This document shows positions 56,501 through 64,000 of a stretch of DNA of 64,000 nt, piece by piece; position 1 is the first letter of the stretch; every line of letters starts with the position of its first letter. The notes beneath the pieces are model-generated. The model ran no database searches. It was not told where the DNA came from and worked only from the letters and a program-made list of their open reading frames with translations. Origin of the DNA: Polytrichum commune (taxonomy: Eukaryota; Streptophyta; Polytrichopsida; Polytrichales; Polytrichaceae); the NCBI GenBank assembly GCA_950295325.1, contig OX485804.1, forward strand, positions 23,870,001 to 23,934,000. Reading direction: 5' to 3'. The position numbers and the translations under genes were made by a program.

Positions 56501-58830
56501 AAGGAGATACCGGAGGCGTTGGGTAACTTGACCTCCTTGACCTCCCTTGACTTAAGTTGGTGTCGAGGCTTGAAGGAGATACCGGAGGCCTTGGGTAACT
56601 TGACCTCCTTGACCTCCCTTGACTTAAATTGGTGTGAAGGCGTGAAGGAGATACCGGAGGCGTTGGGTAACTTGAGCTCCTTGACCTCCATGGGCTTAAG
56701 TGGGTGTCGAGGCTTGAAGGAGATACTGGAGGCGTTGGGTAACTTGACCTCCTTGACCTCCCTTGACTTAAGTGGGTGTCGAGGCTTGAAGGAGATACCG
56801 GAGGCGTTGGGTAACTTGACCTCCTTGACCTCCCTCTACTTAACTGAGTGTGAAGGCTTGAAGGAGATACCGGAGGCGTTGGGTAACTTGACCTCCTTGA
56901 CCTCCCTCTACTTAACTGAGTGTGAAGGCTTGAAGGAGATACCGGAGGCGTTGGGTAACTTGACCTCCTTGACCTCCCTCTACTTAACTGAGTGTGAAGG
57001 CTTGAAGGAGATACCGGAGGCGTTGGGTAACTTGACCTCTTTGACCACCCTCTACTTAAGTGGGTGTCGAGGCTTGAAGGAGATACCGGAAGCGTTGGGT
57101 AACTTGATCTCCTTGACCTCCCTTCACTTAAGTGGGTGTCAAGGCTTGAAGGAGATACCGGAGGCGTTGGGTAACCTGACCTCCTTGACCAACCTTGACT
57201 TAAGTTGGTGTCGAGGGTGTAAGAAAATACCCGAGTCGTTGGGTAACTGACCTCCTTGACCTCCCTTAAGTTAAATGAGTGTGAAGGCTTGAAGGAGATA
57301 CCGGAGGCGTTGGGTAACTTGACCTCCTTGACCTCCCTTGACTTAAATCGGTGTGAAGGCTTGAAGGAGATACCGAAGGTGTTGGGTAACTTGACCTCCT
57401 TGACCTCCCTCTACTTAAATGGGTGTGAAGGCTTGAAGGAGATACCGGAGGCGTTGGGTAACTTGACCTCCTTGACTTCCCTTAAGTTAAGTGGGTGTCG
57501 AGGCTTGAAGGAGATACCGGAGGGGTTCGGTAACTTGAGCTCCTTGAGCTCCCTTGACTTAAGTGGGTGTCGAGGCTTGAAGGAGATACCGGAGGCTTTG
57601 GGTAACTTGACCTCCTTGACCTCGCTCTACTTAAATGGGTGTGAAGGCTTGAAGGAGATACCAAAGAGGTTGGGTAACTTGACCTCCTTGACCTCCCTTG
57701 ACTTAAGAGGGTGTCGAGGCTTGAAGGAGATACCGGAGGCGTTGGGTAACTTGACCTCCCTTGAGTTAAGTGGGTGTCGAGGCTTGAAGGAGATACCGGA
57801 GGCGTTGGGTAACTTGACCTCCTTGACCTCCCTTGACTTAAGTGTGTGTCGAGGCTTGAAGAAAATACCCGAGTCGTTGGGTAACTTGACCTCCTTGACC
57901 TCCCTTAAGTTAAATGAGTGTGAAGGCTTGAAGGAGATACCGGAGGCATTGGGTAACTTGACCTCCCTGACCTTCGTCAACTTAAATGAGTGTGAAAGCT
58001 TGAAAGAGATACCGGAGGCGTTGGGTAACTTGACCTCCTTGACCTCCCTTGACTTAAGTCAGTGTCGAGGCTTGAAGGAGATACCGGAGGCATTGGGTAA
58101 CTTGACCTCCTTGACTTCCCTTAAGTTAAGTGGGTGTACAGGCTTGAAGAAAATACCCGAGTCGTTGGGTAACTTGACCTCCTTGACTTCCCTCTACTTA
58201 AATGGGTGTGAAAGCTTGAAGGAGATACCAAAGGCGTTGGGTAACTTGACCTCCTTGACTTCCGTTAAGTTAAGTGGGTGTCGAGGCTTGAAGGAGATAG
58301 GGGAGGCGTTGGGTAACTTGACCTTGTTGACCTCCCTCGACTTATATGGGTGTCGAGGCTTGAAGGAGATACCGGAGGCGTTGGGTAACTTGACCTCCTT
58401 GACTTCCCTTAATTTAAGTGGGTGTCGAGGCTTGAAGGAGATACCGGAGGCGTTGGGTAACTTGACCTCCTTGACTTCCCTTAACTTAAGTGGGTGTAGA
58501 GGCTTGAAGAAAATACCCGAGTCGTTGGGTAACTTGACATTCTTGACCTCCTTCAATTTAAGTCGTTGTAGAGGGTTGGAGCAGATACCGGAGACACTGG
58601 GTAACTTGACCGCCTTGACGTCCCTCAACTTGAATGGATGTCGAGCCTTGAAGGAGATACCTGAGGCTTTGGGTAACTTGACCTCTTTGACCTTCCTCAA
58701 CTTAAATGAATGTAGAGGTTTGAAGGAGATACCGGAGACGTTGGGTATCTTCACATCTATGACGTCTCTCCATTTAAATAAAAGGAAACGCTTGACTCGA
58801 TATTGGAGAAATTTGGTTACTTGGCTTTAG
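53531..58830 (+). pseudogene. kinase-NB-ARC-LRR resistance-like gene with a 1-bp frameshift
   Basis: From ATG 53531: a protein kinase (residues about 80-355) with GDGASGQIYE, ALKVFK, HRDLKPEN, DFG and RAPE, all intact. The NB-ARC domain (about 405-720) has P-loop GVGGMGKST (about 432-440), kinase-2 IVLDD, IITTRD, GLPL and an MHD-like VHE. About 35 LRRs on the theme GLKEIPEALGNLTSL follow. The domain order matches the protein kinase-NBS-LRR class described in mosses, presumed intracellular immune receptors. One T is missing near 57246 (GGTAAC-TGACC where every other unit has GGTAACTTGACC), giving a TGA at 57248-57250. The LRR frame resumes and stays open to TAG 58828-58830. A product ending at 57250 would still have kinase, NB-ARC and about 14 LRRs and might work. 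A sequencing error is possible. Confidence 0.85.
56196..58760 (+). repeat. 72-bp coding minisatellite, about 35 LRR units
   Basis: Each unit encodes one 24-residue LRR and differs from its neighbours by few bases. Variation is concentrated in the LxLSGCRG segment (Ser-Trp, Ser-Gly, Asn-Glu and other pairs), while the KEIPEALGNLTSL part is nearly fixed. One unit near 57760 lacks 9-12 bp in frame. Such uniformity points to recent unequal exchange. Long antisense frames here are shadows. Confidence 0.93.
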
Positions 58831-59370
58831 TGCCCTCAATCAAAATGAATGGTTGTGTAGGCTTGAAAAGTTGAAGTGTTGGGTAATAGTTGGAAAGAAA
58901 TATTAGAGGTTGTGAGCAACATGATCTTTTGGACTAGGCTCAATTTATGTAGATGTCAAGGCTTAAAAAACATACATGAGGCATTGGGATAACTTAACCT
59001 CCTTGACTCCATTATATTAAAATGAGTGTAAAGGCTCAAATGAGATTCAAGGGGACATTGTGAAACTCAACTTCCTTGACTTTGTTGGTTTCAATTGGGT
59101 TGAAAGGCCTAAAGTAGATACTAGAGGCCTTTGGTATCTTGATCTTTTTGACATGTTGCACTTGAATAGGTCGAATGGCCTACATGAGATACCAGATGCA
59201 TGGATTAATTTGACATCCTACAACTTACATGAGTAATTAGTTGTAATACGTGGAGGGAGATATTGGAGGTTGGATAACTTGACCTTCTTGTCACCCCCCA
59301 CCTTCTAGATATATTGGTATATAGGCTTGTAAGAGATATCATAGGCCTTTGGTAGGTTGATGCATCATGT
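58831..59370 (+). pseudogene. decayed LRR remnants downstream of the resistance-like gene
   Basis: Phrases such as 'gtaggcttgaaaa', 'ggcttaaaaaacatacatgaggcattggg' and 'gagataccagatgc' match the 72-bp LRR unit but carry stops and shifts. The array was once longer, and its 3' end has decayed. No open frame remains. Confidence 0.7.
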
Positions 59371-60343
59371 ATGTCCACTATTGTTGGATCCGGAATCCAG
59401 TCAATGTAAGGATATTGTGGGGGTAGATCATTATTTATCACTACTCCATCGCTCTCTATGAGCCAAATTTTTTGTTACGGGTTCTTCAGTTTCATTTGTC
59501 CCTACAAGTGGGATTAATTTGTGAGTACTAAGTGTATGTGTGGGAATCAACCACAACACAAGTATGGATACACATGATCTTTGAGCTTTTAGAGACTTTC
59601 ATCTTTATAAGCAACTACTCTAATATCAACATGCCGAAGAATATTGTCTTGAAAGTTTGGCTAAAAGTTGACCACCAAAACTACACAACTTCATTTTATC
59701 ATTGCCACAATAGACAGTGAGAAATCTAAACAAGGAAAGCAGTCTGGTTTTTGTTCAATCTTCAAAAATCATTGAGTTGGTGTCACTTTGATTGCTCAAC
59801 CTCCAGGTATATCTAACCTAAACCTTCTGAATGTCATAAACTTTGAAGGGGTGTTATACCAATTTGGGCTCCTCATACACTCCATGTACAATCTCATCTC
59901 CCTCGGTCCCAGTTTCAACAAGAGAATGAATGCACTATGGTTTTTTATAACTTGTAGGTCAATATTTGGGAAGTGCATCCATTTGGGAAGGACTTGCTGT
60001 GAAGCAAATAGGACAAACACAAATAAAAGACAAAAAAGTGAGTCGTATTGCATGCTCTCTCAACATGACAATACTGATTTCAAAGAATGATAGTCAACAA
60101 CATAATAAAAAGGGTTGACTATTTTCCATGAAAACAACCAACTAGACCATCCCTGGTTTATTTGCAGTATGTGCTTATCAACGTGATGACCTTCAAGGAC
60201 CTAGATCTGAGGGTTTCAAAACCTAATGAAAGATACCTAGACAGTTTATCTAATCACCACACTGCAATACATCTAAAACTCTACAAATAATAAGCACACA
60301 AATATATGGTAAATAAGGATAATATCAACAGTTTTATCTATCC
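59371..60343. other. intergenic sequence, no gene seen
   Basis: Two short frames on opposite strands at 59788-60090 overlap and show no domain. Nothing else is recognised. Confidence 0.5.
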
Positions 60344-62092
60344 TTATGACCTCCCCCATCTCATGATTCGCTTCAGCCCACTTTCTTTTGGAGGGGGTGG
60401 TGGTGGCACTTGAGGAGTCTCAATGACAGGCAACTCTGAGCTCAACCTGTTCAGGTACCTTGGGTCCTTTAAGTAACCACCCTCTCCAAACAAGCTTCCC
60501 GTTGAACTCCCTACTGCCTTGGTAAGAACCTCTGCAATCCGAATGCCTCCTCGTTCTTTCATAATACCTTCAAGCGCCTCCTTGTGTGTTGGGTCCAAGG
60601 CCTCCACGTCTTTCAGGAGATTTTGTATTGTTGGCAATAGAAGGTTGTTGACGCTTGTTGGGGACAGGTATGAACCACCATACAAAATCTCCATATTATG
60701 GACCATTTATATAGGTACAGAGATTGCAAATTTAGAACCTCGTATTAATCGAGATGCTTCGAACCCCCAAGATAATTTTGTGTGGTTGTGGCATCTTTGA
60801 AGTGGAAGTTACAGTTGCAAAAACACTACTGGTTGAGATCAAACACACTTAATTGGTGAAAAATCCTTATTACATTGAACTCTATGCATAGGATACATGT
60901 TACATCAAAATATTTGAAGTTACAACTGCTGGAGGAGAACATCAGAACAATCGAAGGATGAGGTCATACCAGTTACATCAAGTGCTCGAAGCGCCTCACA
61001 AATGACATCAGCTCTCTCCCGATGTCGTGCTAACTTGGCATTTGGCATAGGTGTCCCCGAAAGTACAACCAGCTTGATCAACAGATGTGCGTCTAGTTAA
61101 GTCCAACATACGTTAGTCTAGAATGTTTTCAACAAAAACAAAACATCATATGATTATTTCCTACACATACCCCATGCTGACATATTTGATGCACCCCTGA
61201 CAGCCTGGAAGATAGTTCTTGAAAGTTGCAAAAAGGATATAATCTCGCAAGTTGGATGTTGTAAGTGGGATTGCCACAGAGAAGGCACGGATTACTGCGA
61301 TGGTGGCTTCATGCGATCCATCCTCCAAAAATGAATCCATTTGCATTTTGACTTTGTCTACCACCTGATTACACAAGCAAATGGTGACCACTGAGATACA
61401 TGATAGAATTCCATATAGAGCGTTAATCTCTATTGAGAACATCATCAGAGCACTTTCTAAACATCCTCTTTGCCTAAAATACAAGGTCACGCTACACAAA
61501 GCTCTGTGTACAAAATTGCTAATCATTTAAAGACCTCCAAGATCTTGTAATGGCTATTTCTGATGACTCCAAAGCTAGCCATCTTCTACACTAACATTAT
61601 ACTGATATGTCTGGCATAGTAAATATTCACTGAAGAGTTTCACATATTTATCACTTCTAGTTTTGCCTCTTCTTGCCAACTTGAGGATGAGCTTCATTCC
61701 GGCTGACCAGAGACTGTATAATTCTTTGGGTACGCCCAAACCAATCGATGACTTGAGGCAATTGTTGACTATGAGCCCAAAGATAGTTGAAACACATGGT
61801 CAAATCTCTCAACATCTCTTATTTTAAAAGAGAAGAAATCTTGTACAACTTCACTCATCTAATTTAAGACTATTCCAAATATCGTACTAATGCTATATGG
61901 GATAAGTTTATGGCAAATCTTAAGAAGTGAAATGAATTTGAGTGAGTATATCTCTTCATCCTTGAAATGTTGAGCTACTGCCCCAAAAGCATCAATAATT
62001 GCGTACTTGACATCCATATTTGGATCTGAACCAAGTGTCACCAAAGCTGGAATAACTTGTTGTGTTGCAGATTTCAACTCCACATTTCCGAT
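60344..62092 (-). CDS. 3' exons of a RELCH/KIAA1468-like HEAT-repeat protein
   Basis: Four minus-strand exons give the conserved C-terminus of the LisH/HEAT-repeat family (RELCH in animals, with a single plant relative). About 62092-61952 encodes VIPALVTLGSDPNMDVKYA and DAFGAVAQHF. 61364-61171 encodes VDKVKMQMDSFLEDG. 61092-60970 encodes RADVICEALRALDVT. About 60682-60344 encodes NNLLLPTIQNLLKDVEALD and ends in TAA. Acceptors tatgacacag, gtgtaatcag and taactag are visible; the first donor is not canonical. In animals RELCH links recycling endosomes with the Golgi for cholesterol transport; the plant role is less clear. Upstream sequence (62100-62210) has related but stop-containing frames, so the 5' part may have unseen introns or be decayed. 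An unexplained coding-like patch sits at about 61570-61790 in the first intron. Confidence 0.7.
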
Positions 62093-62128
62093 CTGTGTCA
62101 TAAAGGTGAGGTCAAATGTCTCCAGCAA

Positions 62129-63320
62129 TTAAGGAGGAAGGAGATTCACACACAGCAGGCACATGCAACAATCCAAGTTCAAGCAAGTGCATCAACATCC
62201 TGTAAATCCAAAACAAACACAAAGATGTGATTACCAGTGCTTTTGAGAGTACAGCTGCACTGACTTTCACATCGGCATTGGAGTTCACAACAAGCTCTCA
62301 TAAAACGCCAAGGATAATTGTATGTTGCTGCTCAAATGTGTTGCTCATGAAACCCAGTCAAATGTTGAGTTCCTCATTCTTAAATCACCAAATCTTCATT
62401 CACTAAGACATTCACTAACTTCAGAAAATGTCACAGAAACTGGGACAATAAATATATTGCCAGGGTAGAAAATAGTAAGTGTTATTTTAAAAAGACAATA
62501 GAGCATGCAATGACTTCAGTACTCTAACCAATTCACACACCATCTCAACCTCAAATGAAACTTCTATTTCGGGTGATACTTAACACCATAAGTATTCAAC
62601 ATCCTGCCAACTTCAAGTTTTATGACATAAAATCATGATGCTGACAAATGGGCAAAACTTCCAATTCCCAAAAGCTTCAGAAGGAGGACTATTTTAGCCT
62701 GAGAAGCCAACAACTATAAAATTAACTTTGTTGCCAAAGAGAGCATACCAAAGGAAATGAACAACATCTATGAGTTCCGGGATGACCAAAATTCCTGCAG
62801 ACAATGGCGTCGGAATGAGTAAAAATACTTTACTACAAGCCAAAGTAGGAATCAGTGTCTATGGTACGGTGATTTGCCACCATTGGAGCATCACCAAGGG
62901 ACATCTACCATAAGGCACTTCCTAGTCCATCTTCTTATGATGCCAAAGTGTTATGATTTCCACGTGGGATTCAGGTGGGTGTGAAGCAATGTAAGATTGC
63001 CATGTGGTATATATTAAAAAAAGATGATAATATACATTATTAGAAGTAGAAGCACAAATCACTGTCAATGGTACTATACATTAGTATGCATGAAAATGGT
63101 CTGCCACCATTGCCAAGGGACATCTATTAGAAGGTGCTTCGCAATTCATCTTCTCGTGGTAATTATGTGTTACCATTTTTTTGGATGGGAAGTATAGATT
63201 TTAGTTTTGAAGAGTAGATGAATGAGAAATTACATTCAGAACTCTTAAAATAGTAAAGAAATATGTAATTAGTCACTTAGGAAAGGAAGTGAGTCTGTGA
63301 GATATGAATTACTATGCCTA
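62129..63320. other. non-coding, with a diverged direct repeat
   Basis: Two related segments (about 62840-62960 and 63045-63180) share phrases such as 'ggacatcta', 'gtgcttc' or 'gcacttc', and 'catcttct'. Earlier parts may contain degenerate exons of the HEAT-repeat gene. Nothing is certain. Confidence 0.45.
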
Positions 63321-64000
63321 ACCGTAGTATGGGAGATCTCACAAGTCATGAAATTGACATGTGAGTATTAGATGAGGCTTTTTAGTATTAGAGCTATGGT
63401 CAGACACGACTTTTGAGGGGAAGAAGGATAAGAAGGAGGAGAAAGAAAACAGAAAAAAAAAGAACACCAATTTTTACCTTTCTCTCGTGAAGAGAATAGA
63501 TTTTCCAAACTTGTTTGTCATCTCCTCCGATTCTCGGAAGTAATTGGGTGTGAAACCCTTAGTTTCATTGTAAATCATATTTTGAAATATATCAAGTTAC
63601 ATTTCCGTCATCTCACTCTTGCCCAGTGTGTTCTTGTGTGTTGGAATGTCGAGCTTTGTTATCTAATCTAAAATCAATTTGGGAGTGTGACACTCTCGAA
63701 TGAAAGAATGTAGGATTTGTGTCTGTATCAAAGACAGTTTGAGTGAAGAATCTCTTGGACAGTATCTTAAAGTTGTAATTTCAGGAGAGGAAGTTTGTGA
63801 TGTGTGGAGTGTCTGGGTGTGAAGCCCTTGAATCCAATTGTGTATTCTATTATGGACACACGTTTGACCACCATCCGGTAAACGGTTATTTTCTTACTCG
63901 AGTCTGGATTCTTGGAAGTAAGTCCCTGGAGAGAGTGAGAGAATGGTGATGTATCATGTGTGTATTGTTTGTGCTCCGGTGTTGTACAAGTCCCACTCAT
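63321..64000. other. possible retrotransposon end running off the window
   Basis: TATTAGAGCTATGGT at about 63389 resembles the phrase that follows a tRNA-iMet primer-binding site in plant LTR elements. Two stretches with 'gggtgtgaa(a/g)ccctt' (63546 and 63810) resemble each other and look LTR-like. The right boundary is outside the window, so the call is weak. Confidence 0.3.

Noticed and set aside
56254-58754. Antisense open frames across the LRR region
   Set aside because: They are shadows of the 72-bp coding repeat on the plus strand.

Overview
The window looks like nuclear DNA of a plant, most likely a non-vascular streptophyte such as a moss. The evidence is interstitial telomere-type TTTAGGG tracts (about 8983-9019 and 27722-27755), GT-AG introns, plant-type transposons, and a gene at 53.1-58.8 kb with kinase, NB-ARC and LRR domains in one polypeptide, a resistance-gene class described from mosses. 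The species is not determined. Only a few stretches look like ordinary host genes: the kinase-NB-ARC-LRR locus and the 3' exons of a RELCH/KIAA1468-like HEAT-repeat gene (60.3-62.1 kb, minus). Most of the rest is mobile DNA in several nested layers.

Left half (0.8-33.7 kb). A large minus-strand gene can be followed through four exons (22688-23980, 21246-22571, 19639-21022 plus 3261-3265, 1870-2637), joined by three phase-0 introns. It would encode about 1,590 residues: a ParB/DGQHR-like domain, a degenerate DNA-methyltransferase-like region, a coiled-coil/Pro-rich linker and an FCP1/HAD-type phosphatase domain. Exon 3 is split by a 16.4-kb hAT transposon (3274-19638) with an exact 8-bp target duplication, TGATTAAC. 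A 16-bp palindromic core, ACGAACGNNCGTTCGT, occurs about 32 times: in all three introns of the split gene, upstream of its start (24.0-24.5 kb), and upstream of a divergent plus-strand DUF7869-type gene (about 30553-33692). I found no copy inside the hAT insert or to the right of 30.4 kb. This is the best candidate for an undescribed system: a large selfish element or gene pair marked by palindromic sites.

The 16.4-kb hAT carries four gene-like units: a degenerate protein kinase, a small acidic protein, a coiled-coil/RING-like protein, and its own BED/DUF659/hAT-C transposase (minus). The transposase is broken by a TAG, a frameshift and a 974-bp solo LTR. Three GC-rich minisatellite arrays built on GCGGACGGGG lie within the element, one near each end and one internal, and each is followed by a TATA box and a gene. 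Four long reading frames, three in the hAT and one in the gene it interrupts, are each cut by a single in-frame TAG. That pattern suggests C-to-T change at CAG (a CHG methylation context), or readthrough.

Right half (33.7-64 kb). This is gene-poor, AT-rich sequence with datable insertions: a pogo/Tc1-mariner deletion derivative (38489-40120, TA duplication), a non-autonomous hAT (44449-46023, ATACAGAC), a foldback element (47622-49095, TATAACTA) containing a Harbinger-like MITE (47976-48472, TTA), and two solo LTRs of one family (15979-16952 and 26305-27277). The kinase-NB-ARC-LRR gene has about 35 nearly identical 72-bp LRR units and one single-base deletion that breaks the frame.
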